Below, piece after piece: positions 51,150 to 59,330 of a stretch of 64,000 nt of DNA. The DNA lies in assembly GCA_964370195.1 (NCBI GenBank), contig CAYJIH010000005.1, forward strand, positions 1 to 64,000, in the 5' to 3' direction. Each line of letters begins with the position of its first letter. Within the stretch, counting starts at the first letter, position 1. This stretch comes from JAAYCI01 sp964370195 (GTDB lineage: Bacteria; Bacillota; Clostridia; Oscillospirales; Ruminococcaceae). The notes under the pieces were generated by a model. The model saw nothing but the letters and a program-made list of their open reading frames with translations. It did not search any database and was not told the DNA's origin. A program made the translations under genes and the position numbers.

Positions 51150-52457
51150 TTAACATATTCTTTCCATCGATGCCACAAAAAAACCGGCCGTGTTTGTATT
51201 TTGTGGCAGAAAAGTCATCATTTTCTCATCTATGCACACATTTTTTGGTATATTTTCCGGCAAAACCAGCACATATCCCGAATGTTCGGCCAAAAATGCC
51301 CTCACAACTTCCGCATTTTCAGCCGGACGTGGTGTACATGTTGCATAAATAAGCCGCCCGCCCACACGTACATACCGTGAAGCTGTTTGTAAAATACGCA
51401 GTTGCAAAGGTGGAAGTTGTGCAAAATGTGCCCCATCCCCATAGCGTAAATCCGGTTTTGAGGCCAACACGCCAAGCCCGGAGCATGGCACATCACAAAG
51501 CACTGCATCTTGCCCCGCCAACTCCTTGCGGTATTCAGCCGCATCATTTTCCATAAAAATCGCATTTTCGATGCCAAGGCGCGCAAACAAATCTTTCGCT
51601 CGCTGCAACCGTGCACTGTTCACATCACAAACCGTTAAGCCATGCCCCCCTTGCATACACTGCGCCAACGTAGCACTTTTGCCACCCGGTGCCGCACACA
51701 AATCTAAAATACGTTGCCCTGGTTGCGCCTGCAAAACCATCGCTGCAAATTGTGAGGCAAAATCCTGCACATGGTACATTCCTTTTTCAAACAAGGGGTC
51801 ATTTACCACACCACCGGCCAGCCGCACACGCAAGCTGTGTGGCAAAAGGCCATTGCTCACCTCGGCACCTGCCAGTAGCAGATTTTTTTCAAGTTCCACC
51901 TGTGTTGTGCGAAGGGTATTGACACGCAAACAAAAAGTCCCATCTGAGTGACTGGCTTTTAAATAGGCATCACAATCCTGCGCAAGAGCTTCTACAAGCG
52001 CCTTTGCAACAGCAGGTGACACACTATGTTCTGTACAAATCCGTTCTTCCTCTGTCATTTCTGCCGTATTTGGAAGAGATGCCGTGGCCGCCTTTCGTAA
52101 AACAGCATTCACAAAACCGGCTGCACTGCTTTTTCCAAGCCCACGTGTCAAATTCACAGCTTCATGAATAGCGGCACGTGTTGGCACTTGCATATACCGT
52201 ATTTGGCACAGCCCTGTTTCCAGTATTGCTCGCACTTCTACATCTAATTTTGCCATTGGACGTCGCAAAAATGGCAAAAGCAGAACATCCAGTGTAACAA
52301 GATGTTCTGCCGTATGTAGAAAAAGAGAAGCCGCAAAGGCACGCTCTCTTTGGGAAAGTGCCTGTTGTTTTAAGGCCGCATCCAAAGCCTCTGCCGTATA
52401 TTGACCACCGTGCATTCGCACAAGTGCCACTGCAGCCGCACGCCTTGCCTTATCCAT
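51150..52457 (-). CDS. rsmB: 16S rRNA (cytosine967-C5)-methyltransferase
   Basis: N-terminal NusB-like RNA-binding domain (1-130) and C-terminal Rossmann methyltransferase domain. SAM motif DLCAAPGGKSATLAQ, catalytic segments CDVPCSGLGVLASKPDLRY and YATCTPRPAEN are intact. 435 residues. ATG with AAGGGAG. Part of the fmt-YugP-rsmB-rlmN order common in Clostridia. Confidence 0.95.
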   Translation of the reverse strand: MDKARRAAAVALVRMHGGQYTAEALDAALKQQALSQRERAFAASLFLHTAEHLVTLDVLLLPFLRRPMAKLDVEVRAILETGLCQIRYMQVPTRAAIHEAVNLTRGLGKSSAAGFVNAVLRKAATASLPNTAEMTEEERICTEHSVSPAVAKALVEALAQDCDAYLKASHSDGTFCLRVNTLRTTQVELEKNLLLAGAEVSNGLLPHSLRVRLAGGVVNDPLFEKGMYHVQDFASQFAAMVLQAQPGQRILDLCAAPGGKSATLAQCMQGGHGLTVCDVNSARLQRAKDLFARLGIENAIFMENDAAEYRKELAGQDAVLCDVPCSGLGVLASKPDLRYGDGAHFAQLPPLQLRILQTASRYVRVGGRLIYATCTPRPAENAEVVRAFLAEHSGYVLVLPENIPKNVCIDEKMMTFLPQNTNTAGFFVASMERIC

Positions 52458-52488
52458 ATTGTCTCCCTTTCCGGTGTTGCCTCTACAC

Positions 52489-53178
52489 TCATCGTCTGCG
52501 ACTGGCTATGCTTACATAGTATAATAATTGCAACAAACTGGAAAGCAATGCAGCAAGATATGTCATCGCCGCCGCTGTAAGAACTTTACGCACACCGGTA
52601 CTTTCTTCTTGTGTTACCATACCCGTTTCATTCAGTGTTTTTATTGCACGGCGAGATGCGTCCAGCTCCACAGGCAATGTAACCAATTGGAACAAAACAG
52701 CCAATGCAAACAGTGCAATGCCCACATACACAAGCCCTAGCACATTCAAAAGGAACCCTACAAAAATAAGCGGAATGGATAGACGCGAGCCCAAATTTGC
52801 CAGCGGTACAATGGCTGTGCGAATTTGAATTGGAAAATACCCCACAGAATGTTGCACAGCATGGCCACATTCATGTGCTGCCACACCCACAGCACCAATG
52901 GTTGGGGCATCATATATTGCCTCAGACAAGCTCACCACATTCGTGCGTGGGTCAAAATGATCTGTTAAACGGCCCGATACACGCGTCACCTGCACATGTT
53001 GTAAACCATTTAAATCCAAAATTCGACGTGCGGCCTGTGCACCGGTTAATCCTTGCATTGTGCGCACATTCTCGTATTTTTTAAAAGTACTTTTCATTTT
53101 CCATTGTGCCCATAAAACCACAAGCAGGCCTGGAATCATATACAAAAAATACTCCATATTAAACCCATATAAATACAT
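52489..53178 (-). CDS. YugP-type zinc membrane metallopeptidase
   Basis: 229-residue integral membrane protein with the zinc motif HECGH in GVAAHECGHAVQHSVGY and hydrophobic segments at about 8-26, 125-165 and 200-225. This is the YugP / neutral zinc metallopeptidase family; its natural substrate is unknown. Start at ATG 53178, because AGGAG is 8 bases upstream; a GTG three codons earlier is part of that site. It sits between fmt and rsmB as in relatives. Confidence 0.88.
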   Translation of the reverse strand: MYLYGFNMEYFLYMIPGLLVVLWAQWKMKSTFKKYENVRTMQGLTGAQAARRILDLNGLQHVQVTRVSGRLTDHFDPRTNVVSLSEAIYDAPTIGAVGVAAHECGHAVQHSVGYFPIQIRTAIVPLANLGSRLSIPLIFVGFLLNVLGLVYVGIALFALAVLFQLVTLPVELDASRRAIKTLNETGMVTQEESTGVRKVLTAAAMTYLAALLSSLLQLLYYVSIASRRR

Positions 53179-53189
53179 CCTATTCACTC

Positions 53190-54119
53190 CTATTCATTTC
53201 TATCTATATTTAAACAGTTGTGGATTTGCAATCGTTTTCCTTGTGCCCACTGTGTGCCGCTCATTGCTTTTTTCCCTTCAGGCACAAGCTCTACCAGTTC
53301 TAAAGACTGCTCGCCACATCCAACAATAAAAGGCTTAAGCGAAAGCACTTCCCCCACGGCCCCCTCCATTTGAGACACGTTTGTTTTAAGCACTTTTATC
53401 TTCTTTCCCTCTATTTCGAAAAAAGCTTGCGGCCATGGGTTACAACCGCGCACGAGGTTATGCAGCTCGCTTGCCGGTTTCGTCAAATCCATTTTTGCAA
53501 TGCTTTTGCTAAGCGCCGGCGCCAAACTGGCTTCCCCTATTTGCGGCCTAGCCGTTGCCGTTTTACTTTCAATCGCATCGATGGTGCGAACCAAAGAGAG
53601 CGCTCCCACCTCCGTCGCCTGTTTTAGCACTTCTCCTGCAGTGGCATTTTGATCAATCGCGAACATTTCGGTACAGTAAAGATCCCCCGTGTCCAGCCCT
53701 TCATCAAGCCGCATGATGCTAACACCGGTTTTTTCACAACCATCGATCACTGCCCACTGAATAGGCGCGGCCCCGCGATACTGCGGTAAACAAGATACGT
53801 GTAAATTGATACAGCCAAAAGGCGGTAATTCTAAAATATCTTTTGGTAAAATGCGCCCATAGGCCACCACCACAATCAAATCCGGTTTTAATTCCTTTAA
53901 TTGCTGCAACACTTCTTCACCGCGCAAATGGTTTGGTTGAAACACCAAAACTGCGTGTTCTTCCGCCAATTGCTTCACAGGTGGCGGTGTTAGCACCTGT
54001 TTGCGCCCCACTGGCTTATCGGCCCGCGTAAACACGCCCACCACCTCATGTTTTGAATGAAGCAAGGAATCTAAACAGTAGCGTGCAATTTCAGGTGTGC
54101 CCATAAAGACGATTCTCAC
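53190..54119 (-). CDS. fmt: Methionyl-tRNA formyltransferase
   Basis: Formylates initiator Met-tRNA using 10-formyl-tetrahydrofolate. RIVFMGTPEIA at the start, the catalytic region INLHVSCLPQYRGAAPIQWAV and DTGDLYC are conserved, with a C-terminal OB-fold. 309 residues. GTG start overlapping the def stop (GTGA) with GAGGAGG upstream. Natural partner of Def. Confidence 0.96.
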   Translation of the reverse strand: MRIVFMGTPEIARYCLDSLLHSKHEVVGVFTRADKPVGRKQVLTPPPVKQLAEEHAVLVFQPNHLRGEEVLQQLKELKPDLIVVVAYGRILPKDILELPPFGCINLHVSCLPQYRGAAPIQWAVIDGCEKTGVSIMRLDEGLDTGDLYCTEMFAIDQNATAGEVLKQATEVGALSLVRTIDAIESKTATARPQIGEASLAPALSKSIAKMDLTKPASELHNLVRGCNPWPQAFFEIEGKKIKVLKTNVSQMEGAVGEVLSLKPFIVGCGEQSLELVELVPEGKKAMSGTQWAQGKRLQIHNCLNIDRNE

Positions 54120-54658
54120 GCGTCGTCCTCCTCAGGCAAAAATTCACTGTCAAGCTCATGCGGGTCATCTGGATCGTAAAAATGGTCGGCCAATGTGTCA
54201 AAGGTAACCCCTTTTAAATGGTCTGTTTCATGGCAAAAGCAACGTGCCATCAAATCTTCACCTTCCATTGTAAACGTGTTTCCGTAACGATCTTGTGCAC
54301 GAACCACCACACGCTTTGGCCGGCGAACAGCCCCAAAAAGCCCCGGAAAAGAAAGGCATCCTTCGTACGCATATTGCACGCCCTCTTCTTCAATAATTTC
54401 AGGATTGATAAACTCACGCACCACAAGTTCTACCTCTTCATCGTCTGCCTGCACCAATTTTTGGGGATCCTCAAGTGCAATAAACACACTACGAAGCACC
54501 CCAACTTGTGGTGCCGCAAGGCCAAGCCCATCTGCTTCATGCATTGTTTCGGCCATATCATCCAGCAATTGTGCCAATCTATCATCAAATTTTGTTACAG
54601 ACTTGCAGGGTTTTTTCAGGCCTGCATCCCCTTCTTGAATAATATTTCTTAATGCCAT
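54116..54658 (-). CDS. def: Peptide deformylase
   Basis: Removes the N-formyl group from new proteins. All three motifs are present: GLGLAAPQVG, EGCLS (Cys101) and HETDH (His143, Glu144, His147), which bind the metal. 180 residues with an acidic C-terminal extension. ATG with AAGGAG. First gene of the def-fmt-YugP-rsmB unit, behind its own promoter. Confidence 0.96.
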   Translation of the reverse strand: MALRNIIQEGDAGLKKPCKSVTKFDDRLAQLLDDMAETMHEADGLGLAAPQVGVLRSVFIALEDPQKLVQADDEEVELVVREFINPEIIEEEGVQYAYEGCLSFPGLFGAVRRPKRVVVRAQDRYGNTFTMEGEDLMARCFCHETDHLKGVTFDTLADHFYDPDDPHELDSEFLPEEDDA

Positions 54659-54708
54659 TTTCGCTCTCCTTCATTATTGCTATTTCAAATGTTTTTTTTA
54701 TTAAAATC

Positions 54709-54717
54709 ATTATAACA
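54709..54717 (-). promoter_or_regulatory. Extended -10 promoter element ahead of def
   Basis: TGTTATAAT on the minus strand is a perfect TG-extended -10. The nearest -35-like TTGAAA is 20 bp upstream, too far for optimal spacing. It lies about 50 bases before the def start. Confidence 0.5.
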
Positions 54718-54779
54718 CATTTAAATGCAGATGTTTTCAAAAACCCACTTATTTTCACGATATTTTCATATTCACGTTG

Positions 54780-57224
54780 TTAATACACCGTATCCGCATT
54801 AAAATCAATGTACACATTTGTTTTTTTCGCATGCTTGCTTTTGTTGTAGCCATCCAATGTTCTTGCCAGCAAATCTCTGAAATTCGCATCCACCTTGCAT
54901 TTAATGGTCAGGCGCCAACGCCACTGTCCGGCCACACGATTGATGTTCATCGGGGCTGGCCCCAGCACGCGCAATGGAACCGGCGCCCCCACTTTCGCCT
55001 CTTTTGTTAGAATATTAGCAAATGCGCACGCCCCTTGTTCCACAAGTATTTCATCTTTTGAAACAAAACCCACCACACACACGTGACAAAAAGGCGGATA
55101 CAACGCCACTTGACGAAACATAATTTCCTGTTCGTAAAAAGCAGGGTAATTTTGGCTTGCCGCCAGTTGTAACACCGCATTTTCCGGATCCATGGTTTGA
55201 ATCATCGCATGGCCCGATTCACCAAAACGCCCTGCACGGCCCACCACCTGTGTCACAAGAGAAAACACATGTTCTTGTGTGCGGTATCCCTGCCCAAACA
55301 AAAGAGAATCAATGCCCACAACGCCCACAAGGCCCACTTTTTCAAAATCAAGCCCCTTGGCCACCATCTGGGTGCCCAATAAGATATCATACTCCCCTGC
55401 ACGAAATGCGCGAAGCATGCTCTCATGCGCCCCTTTGCGACGTGTCGTATCCAAATCCATACGCAAGACACGCGCTGCTGGAAACCGCAGCTGTAACTCC
55501 TCTTCTACGCGTTGTGTACCAAATCCGGTGTACCGAATTTCGCCCTCGCACTCCGGACAAACCACTGGCGCAGGACACAACGTTTTTCCACAGTAATGAC
55601 ATAACAATTTGCCAAAACCAACATTATTATCCTCATTTTGCTCAAACCGTTCCAAAGCATTTGTTTTTTTTGCCATCATTTTCCAAAGCGACAGTGCATC
55701 AGAAGCGATCTCTTTATTAGATAACTCCGGCGCTGACGTACACGCAGAACTATTTTCACACTCTGCACTTTTTGAACTATGTGATTTACCTCTATGAAAA
55801 ATCATTGGCACAGAACACGCATCGCATTTCAGCACTGCCCCACAAATACGGCAAACACCCACACGGTGATATCCCCTTTTGTTAAGCAATAAAATAACCT
55901 GACGTTCCTTTTCCAACATTTCTGTAATGGATGCCGCCAACTGCCCACCAATTGCCCCTGTGTTTCCCTCGTTCATTTCGTTTCTCATATCGGCCATTTC
56001 CACACTGGGTAAAGGTAAATCCCCGTATCGTTGTAACAAACTATGCTTACTATATCTGCCTTGCTCTGCCACATAATAATCCACAACACTTGGCGTTGCC
56101 GATGCAAGAACCAAAAGAGAACCATGGCGCAACGCGCGCCGTTTTGCTACTTCTATAGAATCATAACGCGGGGATGCATCACTTTGATAGCTTCTATCTT
56201 GCTCTTCGTCTAAAACAATCAACCCAATTCGTGAAAGAGGGGCAAAAACGGCACTCCGTGTACCAATCACCACAGCGGCCTCCCCAGTTTGCACGCTTTT
56301 CCATTGAATATAGCGCTCACTTGCCGATAAGCCACTGTGTTGCACCGCCACACGGTCCCCAAACACAACCTTAAATTTTTCAATCATCTGTTGGGTTAAG
56401 CCAATTTCCGGCACCAAAATCAAACTGCTTTTGCCTTCGCTCAAACAACGGTAGGCCAAATGTAAAAACACCGCTGTTTTTCCACTGCCTGTAATGCCAT
56501 ATAACAGTGCAGGGCGTGTGTCTTGCGCTGTCTGTTTGGCACACAACTCATCCAACACCTGCTGTTGTAATTCACTCAATACAGGCAAACGCTCAATTGA
56601 AACAGGTGATGCCTGGATTGGCACGTTGTTTTTGTCACGTTGAAACTTTTGTAAAACACCACGCTTCACAAGGCCTTCTGCAACAGAAGCCCCCACGCTA
56701 CACGCATCGCATATTTCTTGTTTTTCTTTTGCAGCATCACCTAAAAACGATAAAACACACTGTTGTTTTACCGTCCATTTATTGCCTTGCTCCACAAAGT
56801 CTTCCGCTAGCATGTACACCGTTTCGCTAGGGCGTTGCATTTCTGTTTTTAGCACCCAAGCGCCCGTATCATCACGCACCGCTTGGTATCGCCCTCCACG
56901 CGGCACCACTGTTTTCACCGCCTCGTACCAAGTGCAAAATGTAGCCTGCTTTAAATAACGTACCATGGCCAGCGCTTCCTCGCTTAGGGCCTCTTGCGCC
57001 GGTGCAATCGAAAGTACATCTTTAATCCGTTTAACGTTTTGTGGCGGTTTAACACACTTCAAAACAATCCCTATTCGTGGCTTTGCTTGCCCTCGTCCAA
57101 ACGGAACCAACACAACTGCCCCTGTTAAAACCGGCTGAGTTTGCGAAAGTGGCACACGGTATGTATACAATTTATCAAATTCATACGTTGCCTCTTCTAT
57201 GGCAACTTCAATATATTCTTCCAT
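54780..57224 (-). CDS. priA: Primosomal protein N' (replication restart helicase)
   Basis: DNA helicase that reloads the replisome at collapsed forks. N-terminal DNA-binding domains (1-200), Walker A GITGSGKT (243-250), and a Walker B box reading DEEQ (339-342) where DEEH is usual. The zinc module has Cys458, 461, 467, 470 and later Cys542, 545, 556, 559, but about 57 extra residues (480-538) lie between the halves. The rest of the helicase (GTQMVAKGLDFEKV, VVGRAGRFGE) is intact. 814 residues, longer than usual because of the insert. ATG with GGAG. Confidence 0.96.
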   Translation of the reverse strand: MEEYIEVAIEEATYEFDKLYTYRVPLSQTQPVLTGAVVLVPFGRGQAKPRIGIVLKCVKPPQNVKRIKDVLSIAPAQEALSEEALAMVRYLKQATFCTWYEAVKTVVPRGGRYQAVRDDTGAWVLKTEMQRPSETVYMLAEDFVEQGNKWTVKQQCVLSFLGDAAKEKQEICDACSVGASVAEGLVKRGVLQKFQRDKNNVPIQASPVSIERLPVLSELQQQVLDELCAKQTAQDTRPALLYGITGSGKTAVFLHLAYRCLSEGKSSLILVPEIGLTQQMIEKFKVVFGDRVAVQHSGLSASERYIQWKSVQTGEAAVVIGTRSAVFAPLSRIGLIVLDEEQDRSYQSDASPRYDSIEVAKRRALRHGSLLVLASATPSVVDYYVAEQGRYSKHSLLQRYGDLPLPSVEMADMRNEMNEGNTGAIGGQLAASITEMLEKERQVILLLNKRGYHRVGVCRICGAVLKCDACSVPMIFHRGKSHSSKSAECENSSACTSAPELSNKEIASDALSLWKMMAKKTNALERFEQNEDNNVGFGKLLCHYCGKTLCPAPVVCPECEGEIRYTGFGTQRVEEELQLRFPAARVLRMDLDTTRRKGAHESMLRAFRAGEYDILLGTQMVAKGLDFEKVGLVGVVGIDSLLFGQGYRTQEHVFSLVTQVVGRAGRFGESGHAMIQTMDPENAVLQLAASQNYPAFYEQEIMFRQVALYPPFCHVCVVGFVSKDEILVEQGACAFANILTKEAKVGAPVPLRVLGPAPMNINRVAGQWRWRLTIKCKVDANFRDLLARTLDGYNKSKHAKKTNVYIDFNADTVY

Positions 57225-57297
57225 CTTGCTCCATGCATACTGGTTTTATCGTTTTAACCCATCCTATCCAACAAAATCATGTGTCGGCTTGCGCCTT

Positions 57298-57870
57298 TTA
57301 TTTTACATCTTGGCAATTTTGACGGATAATTTCGAACACTTGTTTTGCACATTCAGAGAGCTCATCATTCACAAGCACATGGTCGTATTCATGCGCGTAC
57401 TGCAACTCCTCTTCTGCTCGATGCAACCGTTTTTTCACCAACGCTTCCTGTTCTGTTCCACGAGAGCGCAAACGTTTTTCAAGCTCCTCCATGCTGGGTG
57501 GTTTAATAAAAATAGTGGTACAATGTGGATATTCTTTTTTCACATTGGCAGCACCTTCCACCTCGATCACAAGCACACAAGGAACGTTTCTATTCAAACG
57601 GTCATCAATTTGGCTTATCAATGTGCCGTAATAATTGCCCACATAATTTGTATATTCAAGAAGCTCGTCTCTTGAAATATGTGCTTCAAACGCTTCTTTT
57701 GTTATAAAAAAATAGTGAACCCCATGCATTTCCCCTTCACGTGGCTCACGCGTGGTGGCACTCACACTACATTCTACTTCCGGATGATTTTTAATCACCT
57801 CTTGTATCACACTGTCTTTTCCGCTGCCGGACGGCCCGCTAATCACCGTTAAAAATCTCTCTTTATTCAT
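57298..57870 (-). CDS. gmk: Guanylate kinase
   Basis: Phosphorylates GMP to GDP with ATP. P-loop SGPSGSGKDSVIQ (Asp follows the Lys where Gly or Ser is common), SATTREPREGEMHGVHYFF and EYTNYVGNYYGT for GMP binding. Two ATGs lie 6 bases apart; 57870 is preferred because AAGGGG is 9 bases away. 190 residues. Overlaps remA by 8 bp. rpoZ and coaBC, which often follow gmk, are absent; only 73 bp separate it from priA. Confidence 0.95.
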   Translation of the reverse strand: MNKERFLTVISGPSGSGKDSVIQEVIKNHPEVECSVSATTREPREGEMHGVHYFFITKEAFEAHISRDELLEYTNYVGNYYGTLISQIDDRLNRNVPCVLVIEVEGAANVKKEYPHCTTIFIKPPSMEELEKRLRSRGTEQEALVKKRLHRAEEELQYAHEYDHVLVNDELSECAKQVFEIIRQNCQDVK

Positions 57871-58126
57871 TTTCATCCACCCCTTGTATACTTTCCTCTT
57901 GCATGCGCCCTGCCAACACTTCAAGCGACAATGCGCAAAGCACAACATGCTCTGAATCCATCACCAAAACAGAGCGTGCTTTGCGTCCATACGTTGTATC
58001 AATAAGCATACCACGCTGGCGTGCTGCTGTTATCAACCGTTTTGTAGGGGCAGATTCTATGCCAACCGTAGCAATCAGCCTATCAGCATTCACCATATTT
58101 CCAAACCCAATATTAACCAGTTTCAT
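57863..58126 (-). CDS. remA: RemA-like DNA-binding regulator (DUF370)
   Basis: Small helix-ring-forming DNA-binding protein. In Bacillus RemA activates biofilm matrix genes. NIGFGNMVNADRLIATV, ESAPTKRLI and RQRGMLIDTTYGRKARSVLVMD match the family. 87 residues. ATG with AAAGGGG. Conserved between yicC and gmk in Clostridia, including many species without known matrix, so its targets here are open. Confidence 0.93.
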   Translation of the reverse strand: MKLVNIGFGNMVNADRLIATVGIESAPTKRLITAARQRGMLIDTTYGRKARSVLVMDSEHVVLCALSLEVLAGRMQEESIQGVDENE

Positions 58127-58142
58127 CTATGCTCTTGCCCCT

Positions 58143-59021
58143 TTATTCCAGGTTTTGTATCTGCTCCCTAATTTTTTCAACTTCCCCTTTCATATCTACC
58201 ACAATACGCGTAATTTCCACCTCTTGACATTTAGACCCAATGGTGTTCACTTCTCGGTTTAGTTCTTGGCTTAAAAAATCCAGTTTTCTTCCCACTGTAT
58301 CCGGCAAAGAAAGCGTATCTCTGTATTGCGCAATGTGGCTATGCAAACGCACCGTTTCTTCATCCACAGCCGTTTTATCAGCAAATAAAGCCGCCTCTTG
58401 TAGCAAGCGCGCTTGCTCTATATGCTGGTCTTCCAGCACTTCTTTCAGCCGCTCGTACAAACGCTCGCGATATCGTTGTACACGTCCTGCACTCGTTTTT
58501 TCAATGACGGCCAAATGCCCTTCCAGTGTAGATAAACGTGCAAGCACATCCTCCACAAGTTTTGCACCTTCCAACTGCTGCATCTCTTGATGTTGCTGCA
58601 GCGCCTCTTGCGTTATTGCCAAAACATCTTGAACAAGTTCTTCTTCGTCTTCCTCGTCTCGCGTTACGGTAAACACATCTGGAAAACGCAATAAAGTAGA
58701 CACCGTTGTATCATTCTCAATCCCCAATTCCGAGGCAATCTCAGAAATAGCCTCACAATAGGCAAAAGACACCGGAAGGTTGGCCTGCACGGAAGTATGT
58801 GTATCTGCCAAATTTTGCACAAGCAAACCCACCTCCACACGCCCACGTGCCACGCGCTGAGACACTTGCTTTTTTACCGCTTCTTCAACAAACCCCATAT
58901 TGCGCGGCAGCCGCATTGAAAACTCAAAATATCTTGAATTTACACTTTTTATCTCCACCGCTATCTTGCGCCCATGGCATTCTCCTTGTGCACGCCCATA
59001 GCCAGTCATACTTTTCGCCAT
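58143..59021 (-). CDS. YicC/YloC-family endoribonuclease
   Basis: 292-residue protein starting MAKSMTGYGRAQGE, with the C-terminal DUF1732 region (GRKLDFLSQELNREVNTIGSK). Members of the family have been described as endoribonucleases. The central helical part is rich in Glu and Leu. ATG at 59021 after GAGGGGG; a GTG seven codons upstream is less likely. First gene of the yicC-remA-gmk-priA unit. Confidence 0.92.
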   Translation of the reverse strand: MAKSMTGYGRAQGECHGRKIAVEIKSVNSRYFEFSMRLPRNMGFVEEAVKKQVSQRVARGRVEVGLLVQNLADTHTSVQANLPVSFAYCEAISEIASELGIENDTTVSTLLRFPDVFTVTRDEEDEEELVQDVLAITQEALQQHQEMQQLEGAKLVEDVLARLSTLEGHLAVIEKTSAGRVQRYRERLYERLKEVLEDQHIEQARLLQEAALFADKTAVDEETVRLHSHIAQYRDTLSLPDTVGRKLDFLSQELNREVNTIGSKCQEVEITRIVVDMKGEVEKIREQIQNLE

Positions 59022-59173
59022 TTTTTGCCGCCCCCTCTTCACTATCTATAATGTTCTAAATAACCAGCGCAAAACATCGCCAGCGCCATTCATAATACAG
59101 GAAAAATTTCTCGGTTTTCTTTCTTATTCCGTATCTATAAGCCTACGCTTCCACTATTTATACCGGATTTAGA

Positions 59174-59223
59174 TGAAAAAAAACACACTTGATACACTGC
59201 ATTTGCTTTTATTAAGTGTATCA
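59174..59223. terminator. Second, bidirectional hairpin downstream of gdhA
   Basis: TGATACACT (59190-59198) and AGTGTATCA (59215-59223) are perfect 9-bp arms around a 16-base loop. A run of eight T follows on the minus strand and TTTTTT on the plus strand. It may back up the first gdhA terminator or act in the yicC leader. Confidence 0.55.
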
Positions 59224-59259
59224 GCTTTTTTGTATTTTTGCAAACAAAACTCCGGTAAT

Positions 59260-59290
59260 GCAAAAAGCCGTCTTGTATAAACAAGACGAC
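59260..59290 (-). terminator. Terminator of gdhA
   Basis: CGTCTTGT and ACAAGACG pair around ATAA, and GGCTTTTTG follows on the minus strand. It lies 40 bases after the gdhA stop. Confidence 0.75.
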
Positions 59291-59330
59291 TTATCAATCT
59301 TTTTTAACACATGCATCCATTCTACTGTTT

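Larger units (their letters stand above)
59022..59330 (-). other. Intergenic region between gdhA and yicC
   Basis: No gene is visible. It holds the gdhA terminator (59260-59290), a second hairpin (59174-59223), and then about 150 bases of leader before yicC. A weak promoter candidate, TTGCGC-16 bp-TATAGA, lies close to the yicC start. GCGCTGG occurs twice 17 bases apart. Confidence 0.6.
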
